Position numbers and translations under genes: made by a program. Positions 43,697 to 52,350 of a DNA stretch of 64,000 nt are shown here, piece by piece. Within the stretch, counting starts at the first letter, position 1, and every line of letters begins with the position of its first letter. Source of the DNA: Murimonas intestini (GTDB lineage Bacteria > Bacillota > Clostridia > Lachnospirales > Lachnospiraceae); assembly GCA_003148945.1 (NCBI GenBank), contig QGGY01000006.1, positions 299,933-363,932 on the forward strand. The letters run 5' to 3'. The notes beneath the pieces were generated by a model that had not been told where the DNA came from, ran no database searches, and worked only from the letters and a program-made list of their open reading frames with translations.

Positions 43697-44332
43697 TTAT
43701 ATGTTAAACCATTCCTTTATAAATAAATCACCAACACAATTAGCCATTGAAAGGTCATCTAATCCAAGAAAAATATTCACATTTGTTTCAATGGCTACTG
43801 TTTCTTTAAAAGTTTTATCTCTTTCATCTACCCCGTTTATTATGAAACCTAAATCAATTCGTTTTATAATTTGATCTTTTAAATAATCTGCTATATATTC
43901 ATACTTTGTATATTCAAAATAGACTTTATCTATTTCCTGATATATTCTTGCTGATACAATATTGGGCTCAATATAGATACCATATTTTTTTACTAATTGG
44001 GGTAAAATTTCAATAGCTGAATATTTATCATTTGCTTTGTAATATGGCTTCTCTTTTTCATCATTCATTATTTCTATAACTTTCTCAATAGATACTTCAA
44101 AAAACTCTCTTTTAGAACTCACTCTGTAAATAGCCAACTTATTATGTATAGTCTTTTCAAATTCTTCGTAATGACGAACATAAATTTCATAAGCTACTAT
44201 AAAAGGGGTAGGAATGGCTGTAGTATTAGATAACTGTTTGGCTCTTTTTTCAGCTCCGAATGTTGTACTTCCTATTTTAAGCAGCCCTTTTAATGAATCA
44301 TTACGTAGAATATAAACATATCCTTCTTCCAT
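43697..44332 (-). CDS. GIY-YIG nuclease family protein (T5orf172 domain)
   Basis: A 211-residue protein. The N-terminal domain (residues about 3-80) fits the T5orf172/GIY-YIG pattern: GYVYILRNDSLKGLLKIGSTTFGAEKRAKQLS, with a YVYIL...KIG core replacing GIY-YIG, then TPFIVAYEIYVRHYEEFEKTIHNKL and SSKREFFEVS, in which the H and E are expected catalytic residues. The remaining 130 residues are not recognised. The start at 44332 is by domain position; an alternative in-frame ATG lies at 44380, and a GGAGG sits 16 bases before 44332. It lies upstream of the DUF1016 gene, 24 bases apart, and next to rlmD. Confidence 0.75.
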   Translation of the reverse strand: MEEGYVYILRNDSLKGLLKIGSTTFGAEKRAKQLSNTTAIPTPFIVAYEIYVRHYEEFEKTIHNKLAIYRVSSKREFFEVSIEKVIEIMNDEKEKPYYKANDKYSAIEILPQLVKKYGIYIEPNIVSARIYQEIDKVYFEYTKYEYIADYLKDQIIKRIDLGFIINGVDERDKTFKETVAIETNVNIFLGLDDLSMANCVGDLFIKEWFNI

Positions 44333-44380
44333 TTTGATTCTTAGTTTTCCTCCAAAAATTTTAATTATTGCTAAGTTCAA

Positions 44381-44631
44381 TTTAATGTATTTTAATCAAT
44401 CCATCAAAGCGAAGTACCCTATTTTTGTCATAAGTAGGTCATTTGCTTCAGAGTATACCTTTTGCTAAAAAGTATAGGTTTTGCCCCGTGGTTCATTTCA
44501 ACGAAATAAATTACTTTTCTCATATTCACATGGCGTTACCCCATCCCCACATCCGAGGAAACTTATCCATCTCACTTTTCGTTAAAACACAACTTCATTT
44601 TCCTCATATAATCCCGCAAACGCCCGTAGAA
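44381..44631. other. Junction between the accessory region and rlmD
   Basis: This is a 251-base AT-rich stretch with no convincing frame. It lies at the 3' end of the intact rlmD, the side on which integrating elements would join the chromosome. I could not find an exact direct repeat matching the fossil end at 42450-42494. Confidence 0.4.
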
Positions 44632-45993
44632 TCAACCTTTCCGCACGAGAAGCGTGACGGTTTCCACATGCACCGTCTCCCCAAACTGGTCCACCCCCCT
44701 GCACCGCCGCAGCTCATACCCCCTGTCACAGAGATACCTCAAATCCCGCGCCAATGTAGCGCTGTCGCAGCTTACGTACACCACCTTTTCGGGCGCCATC
44801 TGCACAATTGTTTCAAGGAGGCTCTCGTCGCACCCTTTTCTTGGCGGGTCTACCACGATCACGTCGGCTGTGATGCCTTCTTCCCTATACTTACGAGGAA
44901 GTACCTCTTCTGCTTTGCCTACGTAAAATTCTGCGTTGTGTATCCCGTTTATCCTTGCATTGTTCCTGGCGTCTTCGATGGCTTCGGGTACTATCTCTAC
45001 ACCGTATACTTTCCTTGCTTTCTCAGCCAGGAACAGAGAGATAGTTCCGATGCCGCAGTACAGATCCCACACAGTCTCGCCTCCTGTCAGGCCGGCATAT
45101 TCCAGGGCCTGTCCGTACAGCTTCTCTGTCTGTACAGGATTGACCTGATAGAAGGAAAGCGGTGATATCTGATACTTGACATCTCCAATATAATCTTCGA
45201 TATATGTCTGGCCCCACAGGCTGATAATTTCCCTGCCCAGGATCACATTTGTCTTTTCCATATTTACGTTCAGGCTGATGCTTGTCATTCCCGGGATCTG
45301 GCAGAGGCTTTCTGTCAGTTTGTCTTTATGGGGGAGAACTTTGCCGTTAATGATGAGGCACACCATGATCTGTTTTGTCCTGAACCCGTATCTTGTCAAT
45401 ATGTGGCGTACCAGGCCTGTCCCGGTTTCTTCATTATAAGGCTCTATGGCGTATTCCTCCATGAAGGAAAGTACCTTTTCCAGTATGATCTCATTTTCAG
45501 GCACACCCAGGATACATTTTCTATTATCTATAATGCTGTGGGTACGTCCCGCATAGAATCCTGCTACCAGTTTTCCCTCTTTATTTCTTCCCACAGGGAA
45601 CTGGGCTTTATTTCTGTAACCGAACGGATGCTCCATGCCAATTATCGGCTCCATAGGGATCTCCTCAAATTTGCCAATACGCCTGAGATGATTTGCTATC
45701 TTATTCTCTTTGAATTCTAACTGTTTTTCATAGCTCATGGACTGCAGCTGACAGCCCCCGCACTGCCTTGCCACTGGGCAAGCCGGTGTCACCCGGTCTG
45801 GTGACGGCTCAGTCACCTCCATCAGCCTGGCATATCCATATGTTTTCTTCATTTTCATGACAAGTGCCTGCACTGTATCACCAATTACCGCGTCCTTTAT
45901 AAAAAGGGTAAAACCTTCGGCTCTGCCGATGCCTTCCCCATCATTTCCCATATCTTCGATTTTAACCTGTACAATGTCGCCCTTCTTCAGCAT
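44632..45993 (-). CDS. rlmD: 23S rRNA (uracil-C5)-methyltransferase RlmD-like
   Basis: It methylates a uridine of 23S rRNA (U1939 by E. coli numbering for RlmD) using SAM. The 453-residue protein has an N-terminal TRAM domain (KGDIVQVKIEDMGNDGEGIGR...), the four-cysteine 4Fe-4S region around ACPVARQCGGCQLQSMSYEKQL, and a Rossmann methyltransferase with WDLYCGIGTISLFLA, VVDPPRKGCDESLL and the catalytic cysteine in VYVSCDSATLARDL. Several clostridial paralogs (RlmC/D/TrmA type) exist, so the exact target is uncertain. The start at 45993 has AGAGGAAG upstream. Its 3' end appears to be the integration site of the neighbouring accessory region. Confidence 0.92.
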   Translation of the reverse strand: MLKKGDIVQVKIEDMGNDGEGIGRAEGFTLFIKDAVIGDTVQALVMKMKKTYGYARLMEVTEPSPDRVTPACPVARQCGGCQLQSMSYEKQLEFKENKIANHLRRIGKFEEIPMEPIIGMEHPFGYRNKAQFPVGRNKEGKLVAGFYAGRTHSIIDNRKCILGVPENEIILEKVLSFMEEYAIEPYNEETGTGLVRHILTRYGFRTKQIMVCLIINGKVLPHKDKLTESLCQIPGMTSISLNVNMEKTNVILGREIISLWGQTYIEDYIGDVKYQISPLSFYQVNPVQTEKLYGQALEYAGLTGGETVWDLYCGIGTISLFLAEKARKVYGVEIVPEAIEDARNNARINGIHNAEFYVGKAEEVLPRKYREEGITADVIVVDPPRKGCDESLLETIVQMAPEKVVYVSCDSATLARDLRYLCDRGYELRRCRGVDQFGETVHVETVTLLVRKG

Positions 45994-46011
45994 ACTTTCT
46001 CTTCCTCTCAC

Positions 46012-46313
46012 TTCCTGTATTCCTAAGCCTGTTTGAAAATTTATTCCCTGAAACTGTTTGCCCTGCTTTGCGGTATACTGCTCATTTCACAGTGAACATT
46101 TTTTCAAACATCTCCCAACTTTAAATTTTATTTTTAACTTATTGAGCCTATTGATATGAACGGCCATTCCGCCGCTGTTCTCTTTATTTTAAAGCATATT
46201 TGAAAAGCTGTGAAGCCAGAAAATAATTATTTCTTCTGCCCTCACAGCTCATCCTGATTCCAAATATTCAATTCCTTGATGCCAGGATCAATAGGTCATA
46301 CGATTGCATGCTC
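46012..46313. other. Intergenic region between rlmD and yhaM, no gene seen
   Basis: This is a 302-base AT-rich stretch. It contains the terminator hairpin at 46203-46248, a partial inverted repeat of GTTTGAAAA and TTTTCAAAC (about 46031-46115) and presumably the rlmD promoter. No coding frame looks real. Confidence 0.5.
46203..46248 (-). terminator. Rho-independent terminator of yhaM
   Basis: GCTGTGA and TCACAGC (46207-46213, 46242-46248), with inner pairing of CAGAAAATAA and the following TTATTTCTTCTG, make a long stem. On the minus strand it is followed by TTTTC. It lies 66 bases past the yhaM stop. Confidence 0.75.
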
Positions 46314-47258
46314 CTAAATACTGGTCTTCCGAATGTTCGATTCAAACAGCCTGTTATATCCAAGCCAGTCTGTGTTGTCGCCGCCGCTGGCGAGAGCTTC
46401 TTTGAAGGTCTCCATCTTTGCGTCTGTGTTGTCGGCAAAGTTCAGGGCCAGGGCCTCTGCGAGGGCCGGTTTCTTTGGGGAACCGTATTCCAGCTCACCG
46501 TGATGGGCCAGGATGCAGTGCTTCAGTTCACTGGAAAGCTTCTTGGGGAACCCGGGTATCCTGCGGATGCTGGCACCCACAAGCTCAACTCCCATGACGA
46601 TGTGTCCCAGCAGCTGCCCGTCGTCCGTATAATCGTTTTCCGGGAAAGCTGACAGTTCGCGAATCTTGCCAACATCATGAAATGCTGCTGCTGTATACAG
46701 CAGATCTCTGTTTAAGAAGGAGTACTGGTTCGCATAGTATTCGCACAGCTTCATCACATTCAGCGTATGTTCCAGGAGGCCGCCCACGAATCCATGGTGT
46801 ACACTCTTTGCGGCTGAGTGGAATTTAAAAGCCTTGATAAAGTTCTCATTAGTTACAAAGTAACTGTCAGTCAGCTGCTTCAGGTACGGATCCTGTATCT
46901 GTCCAATGAGCTGGAGAAGCTCCTGGTACATTTCATCAATATCCCTGTGGCTGACAGGAAGGAAATCCGCCGGCTCATACTCACCTTCATTTGCCTTGCG
47001 GACTCTTTTGATGTTCAGCTGAAGCGCTCCCTGGAAGCTTGTCACGTCTCCCACCACATATACATAATCCAGGACTTCAAAATCATCTATGCCCTGGGAA
47101 TTGGGCTCCCATATCTTGGCGTCCAATGTGCCTGTTTTGTCCTGAAGGATCACATTTTCATATGATTTCCCGTTCTTTGTAACTGCTGCCTGTCTGAATT
47201 TGCACAGATAGATATCTCCTACCCGTTCTCCTTCTCTTAATGTCTCAATAAACTTCAT
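46314..47258 (-). CDS. yhaM: 3'-5' exoribonuclease YhaM family
   Basis: A 314-residue protein with an N-terminal OB-fold (residues 10-90; GDIYLCKFRQAAVTKNGKSYENVILQDKTGTLDAKIW) and an HD domain (about 160-280). In the HD domain HHGFVGGLLEHTLNVMKLC, AAFHDVGKIREL, GHIVMGVELV and HCILAHHGELEYGSPKKP carry the metal ligands. This is the YhaM layout of a manganese-dependent 3'-5' exonuclease acting on RNA (and single-stranded DNA) in mRNA turnover. Length is as expected. It is followed by a terminator and preceded, with 125 bases between, by the HtrA-like gene on the same strand. Confidence 0.93.
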   Translation of the reverse strand: MKFIETLREGERVGDIYLCKFRQAAVTKNGKSYENVILQDKTGTLDAKIWEPNSQGIDDFEVLDYVYVVGDVTSFQGALQLNIKRVRKANEGEYEPADFLPVSHRDIDEMYQELLQLIGQIQDPYLKQLTDSYFVTNENFIKAFKFHSAAKSVHHGFVGGLLEHTLNVMKLCEYYANQYSFLNRDLLYTAAAFHDVGKIRELSAFPENDYTDDGQLLGHIVMGVELVGASIRRIPGFPKKLSSELKHCILAHHGELEYGSPKKPALAEALALNFADNTDAKMETFKEALASGGDNTDWLGYNRLFESNIRKTSI

Positions 47259-47309
47259 TTCTTCCTCCTCTTAATCCTACAGACACTTTTTATTTCCGTA
47301 AGCAACGAG

Positions 47310-47335
47310 CCAAAGTCAGGCTTGCCTGACCTTGG
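47310..47335. repeat. Palindromic hairpin between yhaM and the HtrA-like gene
   Basis: CCAAAGTCAGGC and GCCTGACCTTGG pair with one mismatch around a TT loop, followed by further GC-rich inverted segments up to 47370. There is no T tract. It might be an interspersed palindromic repeat or a weak terminator for the HtrA-like gene. Confidence 0.4.
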
Positions 47336-47383
47336 CGCTGCTAAGAGCCGCTGCTGCGCTCTGGAGCGTGTTTTAAAAATGCT

Positions 47384-49021
47384 CTAACGTGCCCCTACCG
47401 TAATATCCTTTGTCATCTCCACATACCCGTCCGGTCCCTGGCGCATCAGCGTTATTTTAAGTACATCTTCTGACTTATGCCTGCGGAGCACTTCCACATA
47501 ATCATCCATATTTTCTATATCTGTACCCTGTATCGCAGTGATGACGTCAGCAGTCCTGATCCCGCAGTACATGGCGGGTGAATCCACCTCCACGCTCTTT
47601 ACGTAAAGGCCTTTCGGCATGTCAAGCTCTTTTGCCACGCTGTCCGTGACCTCTTTGCCCACTATGCCCAGATACTGTATCTCACTGTCGTTTGAGAGTG
47701 TCTCTATCAGCCACCTGAGCTCTGAGATACAGATGCCTGATACAGTGATCTGTTCATTTTCTTTATAAAAATCCTGAGAAATTATTCCTATGATCTTGCC
47801 GTCCAAGTCCAGTATGATCCCGCTGCCGTTGGAGCTGCCGATCATATCTGTGGTGATCACGTTGTAACAGCAGTCAACTGCCGGCGTCTCTGTCATGGAA
47901 GTGACCATGCCAAATGCTATGGAGTTGCTGTATCCCAGCGGGCTCCCCACTGCGATGACGGGATCGCCTTTGCTGATATTCTGGGAGCTCCCCAGTTCAG
48001 CTATCTTTATCTCAGACTTCATGTCAGCGGGAAGGGCGCTGAAGGCCACCCGGACAATTGCCAGGCCTGTCTCCGGATCTCTCTTCTGAAGAACAGCCTC
48101 AGCTGTACATCCGTCCGGGAATGTAACCAGAGTCTTTGAGGATCCGTCCAGGGTACGCCACTCTGTCAGAATATAAATATTTAAGCCTGTAGTCGCTACA
48201 ATCAGCCCGGAGGACTGTATATCGCTGCCGTATACATCATCAAAGAGATTCGCGTTTTCCTGAAGACCAGTCACAGTCACCACTGATTTAGATGCTTCAC
48301 CTGCCACCTCGGCAAGTTTTCCGTACAGCATCTTGTAATCTTCTATTTCCATTCCCTTTTTCTCCGGCTCTTCCTGTTCTCCGCCAGACTCTGTATTTTC
48401 AGTCTGCCCATGCGTCCCGGCCGCCCCCGATGTCTCTGCAGGAGCCTTGCTTTCCGGCTCCGTTTCCTTTGCTGGCGGCTCCGTCTTGGTTTCCTTTGAC
48501 GTCTGCTCTGTCTCTGCTTTGTTTACTGCCGGTTCTGTATCATCATCGCCTGCTGGACTCTCTGACTCGGCTTGCTTAGTTGTGGGCTCTGCCGAATGCT
48601 CTGTCCTGGGCACAGTTGTCTCAGACACGTCTTCTGGAGGCCCTGCCGTCCCCTTCTCTGTCACAGACGCACTCTCTGTCTCAGGCGCACCTTCTTTCAC
48701 AGGCGCACTCTCTGTCTCAGACATGTTCTCTGTCTCAGGCATGCTCTCTGTCTTAAGCGCGCTCTCCGTCTCAGCTGCACTCTCTGTCTCAGATTCCGAT
48801 TCCTCCGGGAGTATCACGATCTGCGTCTGGGGCTCCGGATTGCCAAACTGTTTTTCGGCCCAGGGCTTTACGATTGCAAAGGTCACCCCTGCCACTCCGC
48901 CAAATACTACTGCGCAGCCGATTCCCGTCATCATCCTGGCAAACCATTTCTTTTTATAAAAAGGCCTTGTCTTTATCTGCTCATTTATAAAATCAAATTC
49001 TTTCTTCTCCTGTTTCGCCAT
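47384..49021 (-). CDS. HtrA-like membrane-anchored protein with PDZ domain, probably catalytically inactive
   Basis: A 545-residue protein: a cytoplasmic N-terminus, one membrane segment (about 30-50, GIGCAVVFGGVAGVTFAIV), a long Ser/Thr/Glu-rich linker with ETES-type repeats (about 65-225), a trypsin-like domain and a C-terminal PDZ domain (YLGIVGKEVTDSVAKELDMPKGLYVKSVEVDSPAMYCGIRTADVITAIQG). The triad of DegP/HtrA enzymes seems lost: the usual TNxHV histidine region reads ILTEWRTL, the DxDLAV region reads DPETGLAIV, and the GNSGGPL serine loop reads SSNGSGIIL. It may be a sensor or scaffold rather than a protease. The ATG at 49021 has AGGGG upstream. Confidence 0.85.
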   Translation of the reverse strand: MAKQEKKEFDFINEQIKTRPFYKKKWFARMMTGIGCAVVFGGVAGVTFAIVKPWAEKQFGNPEPQTQIVILPEESESETESAAETESALKTESMPETENMSETESAPVKEGAPETESASVTEKGTAGPPEDVSETTVPRTEHSAEPTTKQAESESPAGDDDTEPAVNKAETEQTSKETKTEPPAKETEPESKAPAETSGAAGTHGQTENTESGGEQEEPEKKGMEIEDYKMLYGKLAEVAGEASKSVVTVTGLQENANLFDDVYGSDIQSSGLIVATTGLNIYILTEWRTLDGSSKTLVTFPDGCTAEAVLQKRDPETGLAIVRVAFSALPADMKSEIKIAELGSSQNISKGDPVIAVGSPLGYSNSIAFGMVTSMTETPAVDCCYNVITTDMIGSSNGSGIILDLDGKIIGIISQDFYKENEQITVSGICISELRWLIETLSNDSEIQYLGIVGKEVTDSVAKELDMPKGLYVKSVEVDSPAMYCGIRTADVITAIQGTDIENMDDYVEVLRRHKSEDVLKITLMRQGPDGYVEMTKDITVGAR

Positions 49022-49241
49022 AGTGTAATTCCCCTTTTCACACAATACCCGGTTATTTTAGCAGATATATATGAACATTCTATGAATTTGGACAAATTTC
49101 ATGTTTCCATTTCCTCTATTATAGGTTAAAATATAAGGATAGCAGTGACTGTCCGTTACAGACCCATTTCGGCCGGTTGCAGTTTTGTTATGCACAAAAA
49201 ACTACAAGCAGACAGTAACAGTATAAGGAATGGTTTACACT

Positions 49242-51617
49242 ATGAATGAGAAAGCATTAAAAACATTAGAATATACAAAAATCATCAGCCAGCTCACAGA
49301 GTTTGCCGGCTCCGTACCCGGCAAGGAGCTCTGTAAAAATCTGCTGCCCTCCTCCGACTTGGGTGAGATACAGCAGATGCAGAAGGAAACAAGTGATGCC
49401 TTATCCAGGATCTACCAGAAGGGAAGTATTTCTTTTTCAGGCGTAACTGATGTACGCGGCTCCCTGAAGCGCCTGGAAATAGGCAGTATTCTGAGCATTG
49501 AAGAGCTGCTGCGCATCTGCAGGCTTCTGGAAACATGCAGCAGGGTGAAGGCATTCTCCAGGCGTGAGAATGCGGAGGAAGCGCCGGACAGCCTTGACGG
49601 GCTGTTTGAGGAGCTGCAGCCTCTGACTCTGCTGTCCAGTGAGATCCGCCGCTGTATCGTTTCTGAGGAGGAGATCAGTGATGATGCCACCCCGGCGCTC
49701 AGACAGATCAGGCGCTCTATCAAACTGACAAATGATAAGGTCCACAGCCAGTTAAGTTCCATGGTAAATGGTTCTATGAGAACTTATCTTCAGGATGCAG
49801 TTATTACAATGAGGAATGGGCGTTACTGTATCCCAGTCAAATCAGAGCACCGGGGACAGGTCTCAGGTATGATCCATGACCAGTCCTCCACAGGTTCCAC
49901 CATATTTGTGGAGCCTATGGCTGTAGTAAAGCTCAATAATGAGCTTCGTGAACTGGAGCTTAAGGAGGAAAAGGAGATCGAGGTCGTTCTCTCCAATCTG
50001 AGTGAACGTGCCGCTGAGGAATCAGAGGCCATTCTGGAGGATCTGAAGCTGCTTACAAAACTGGATTTTATCTTCGCCAGAGCCCAGCTTTCAAAATCCT
50101 ACAATGGTTCAGAGCCTGATTTTAACGACCAGGGCATTGTCAATATCAAAAAGGGACGCCATCCCCTGCTGGATAAGCATAAGGTGGTACCCATCGATAT
50201 CCGCCTGGGCGATGATTTCAACCTGCTCATCATCACAGGACCAAATACAGGCGGCAAGACAGTCTCCCTGAAAACAGTGGGGCTGTTTACCCTGATGGGA
50301 CAGGCAGGGCTTCATATCCCGGCCTTTGACCATTCCAGGCTCTCTGTATTTGAGGAGGTTTTTGCTGACATCGGGGATGAGCAGAGCATTGAGCAGAGCT
50401 TAAGTACGTTTTCTTCCCACATGACAAACATTGTCTCTATCCTGAAGCATGTAAATGACCATTCCCTTGTTCTTTTTGATGAGCTGGGCGCAGGCACAGA
50501 CCCCACAGAGGGCGCAGCTTTGGCCATCGCTATCCTCTCCAGGCTTCACAGGGAGAATGTCCGTGCCATGGCCACCACACATTACAGCGAGCTGAAGGTA
50601 TTTGCACTGACAACACCAGGCGTGGAGAACGGCTGCTGTGAATTCAGCGTGGAGACGCTCCAGCCTACGTACCGCCTTCTTATCGGTATTCCAGGCAAGA
50701 GCAACGCTTTCGCCATCTCTGAGAAACTGGGGCTGCCTAAAGCTGTCATTGAGGAGGCCAGAGAACAGATCAGCGAACAGGATGAGAGCTTTGAGGACCT
50801 GTTAAGTGACCTGGAGCACAGCCGTGTGACCATCGAGCAGGAGCAGGAAGAGATCAGGCGCTACAAATCCGAGATCGAAGGTCTGAAAAAACAGCTTGAA
50901 TTAAAGCAGCAAAAGCTGGAAAACAGCCGTGAAAACATTCTGAGGGAGGCCAATGAGCAGGCTCTTGCCGCACTGCGTGAAGCCAAAGAATTTGCAGATA
51001 CTACTATCAAGAACTTTAACAAATTCGGGAAAGCCAACATCTCTGCCAGAGAGATGGAACTGGAACGCAGCCGTTTAAGAGAAAAGATGTCAAATGTGGA
51101 AAAGAAGCTGGCTGATAAAAAAGCGCCGGCCCCCAAAAAAGAACTGAAGCCAAGGGAGCTGAAAATAGGCGACAGCGTAAAGGTCCTGAGCCTGAATCTG
51201 AAAGGTACGGTGAGCACACTTCCTAATGCAAAGGGCGATCTGTTCGTGCAGATGGGCATACTCCGCTCCCAGGTGAACATCAAAGACTTGGAGCTCCTGG
51301 ATGAACCCTCTGTCACAGGACCGGGACTTTCCAAAACAGGAACCGGCAAGATCAAAATGTCCAAGTCCTCCTACGTGGGGACAGAGATCAACCTGCTCGG
51401 CAAGACGACAGACGAAGCTATCGCTGAGCTGGACAAATATCTGGACGATGCATATCTGGCACACATCCCCCAGGTAAGAGTAGTACACGGCAAGGGTACA
51501 GGGGCTCTCAGAAAAGCCGTCCACGCCTACCTGCGCCGTGCCAAAAATGTAGCAAACTACAGGCTTGGCGAATTTGGAGAAGGTGACGCGGGAGTTACGA
51601 TCGTGGAATTCAAATGA
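49242..51617 (+). CDS. mutS2: Endonuclease MutS2
   Basis: A 791-residue MutS2 that counters homologous recombination and, in Firmicutes, helps rescue collided ribosomes. It has a MutS-type core (lever and clamp with coiled coil about 110-290), Walker A GPNTGGKT near residue 333, then ADIGDEQSIEQSLSTFSSHM, LVLFDELGAGTDPTEGAAL (Walker B) and TTHYSELK. A second coiled coil with KOW-like region follows (about 515-680). The C-terminal Smr domain (715-791) keeps VHGKGTGALRKAVH, but its first motif reads EINLLG instead of LDLRG. The ATG at 49242 is preferred over 49230, since AAGGA abuts the latter. Confidence 0.95.
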   Translation: MNEKALKTLEYTKIISQLTEFAGSVPGKELCKNLLPSSDLGEIQQMQKETSDALSRIYQKGSISFSGVTDVRGSLKRLEIGSILSIEELLRICRLLETCSRVKAFSRRENAEEAPDSLDGLFEELQPLTLLSSEIRRCIVSEEEISDDATPALRQIRRSIKLTNDKVHSQLSSMVNGSMRTYLQDAVITMRNGRYCIPVKSEHRGQVSGMIHDQSSTGSTIFVEPMAVVKLNNELRELELKEEKEIEVVLSNLSERAAEESEAILEDLKLLTKLDFIFARAQLSKSYNGSEPDFNDQGIVNIKKGRHPLLDKHKVVPIDIRLGDDFNLLIITGPNTGGKTVSLKTVGLFTLMGQAGLHIPAFDHSRLSVFEEVFADIGDEQSIEQSLSTFSSHMTNIVSILKHVNDHSLVLFDELGAGTDPTEGAALAIAILSRLHRENVRAMATTHYSELKVFALTTPGVENGCCEFSVETLQPTYRLLIGIPGKSNAFAISEKLGLPKAVIEEAREQISEQDESFEDLLSDLEHSRVTIEQEQEEIRRYKSEIEGLKKQLELKQQKLENSRENILREANEQALAALREAKEFADTTIKNFNKFGKANISAREMELERSRLREKMSNVEKKLADKKAPAPKKELKPRELKIGDSVKVLSLNLKGTVSTLPNAKGDLFVQMGILRSQVNIKDLELLDEPSVTGPGLSKTGTGKIKMSKSSYVGTEINLLGKTTDEAIAELDKYLDDAYLAHIPQVRVVHGKGTGALRKAVHAYLRRAKNVANYRLGEFGEGDAGVTIVEFK

Positions 51618-51651
51618 CATAATATAGAAGACAAAATGCGGGAGGTTTATT

Positions 51652-52350
51652 ATGGTTGCCAGACAAAAAATTATGATTGTCGATGATGACAATAACATTG
51701 CGGAGCTGATATCCCTTTATCTTACTAAGGAATGCTTCGACACAAAGATTGTAAATGACGGTGAGGAGGCTTTAAGAGAATTCGATTCCTTTGCCCCGAA
51801 CCTGCTGCTGCTGGATCTGATGCTGCCCGGAATAGACGGCTACCAGGTCTGCCGTGAGCTGCGCCAGCGCTCAAATGTGCCCATTATCATGCTCTCGGCC
51901 AAGGGCGAGATTTTTGATAAGGTGCTGGGGCTGGAGCTGGGTGCAGATGATTACATGATCAAGCCATTTGATTCCAAGGAGCTGGTTGCAAGGGTAAAAG
52001 CTGTGCTGCGCCGTTTCCAGCCGGACAAGCCTGCCAACAAGCCCTCCGGCAGATATGTGGAGTATCCGGACCTGATCATCAACCAGACGAATTACTCTGT
52101 AATATACAAAGGGGAATCGGTGGACATGCCTCCAAAAGAGCTGGAACTGCTTTATTTTCTGGCCTCCTCCCCAAACCAGGTATTTACAAGGGAACAGCTC
52201 CTTGACCATATCTGGGGATATGAATACATTGGGGATACCAGGACCGTGGATGTCCACATCAAAAGGCTGAGGGAGAAGATCAAGGATAACGAACACTGGG
52301 CACTGTCCACTGTCTGGGGAATCGGCTATAAGTTCGAGGTGAAGAACTAG
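51652..52350 (+). CDS. Two-component response regulator, OmpR/PhoB type
   Basis: A 232-residue regulator with a receiver domain (MIVDDDNNIAEL, phospho-acceptor aspartate in LLLLDLMLPGIDG near residue 55, lysine in DDYMIKPFD) and a winged-helix DNA-binding domain (PPKELELLYFLASSPNQVFTREQLLDHIWGYEYIGDTRTVDVHIKRLREKI). CGGGAGG lies before the ATG. It is followed with no gap by its histidine kinase. The pair resembles cell-envelope regulators of Firmicutes, but no specific member is claimed. It is 34 bases after mutS2. Confidence 0.93.
   Translation: MVARQKIMIVDDDNNIAELISLYLTKECFDTKIVNDGEEALREFDSFAPNLLLLDLMLPGIDGYQVCRELRQRSNVPIIMLSAKGEIFDKVLGLELGADDYMIKPFDSKELVARVKAVLRRFQPDKPANKPSGRYVEYPDLIINQTNYSVIYKGESVDMPPKELELLYFLASSPNQVFTREQLLDHIWGYEYIGDTRTVDVHIKRLREKIKDNEHWALSTVWGIGYKFEVKN

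Noticed and set aside
48292..49129. Long plus-strand frames opposite the HtrA-like linker
   Set aside because: They arise from the repetitive Ser/Thr/Glu codons of the real gene read backwards and have no ribosome sites.
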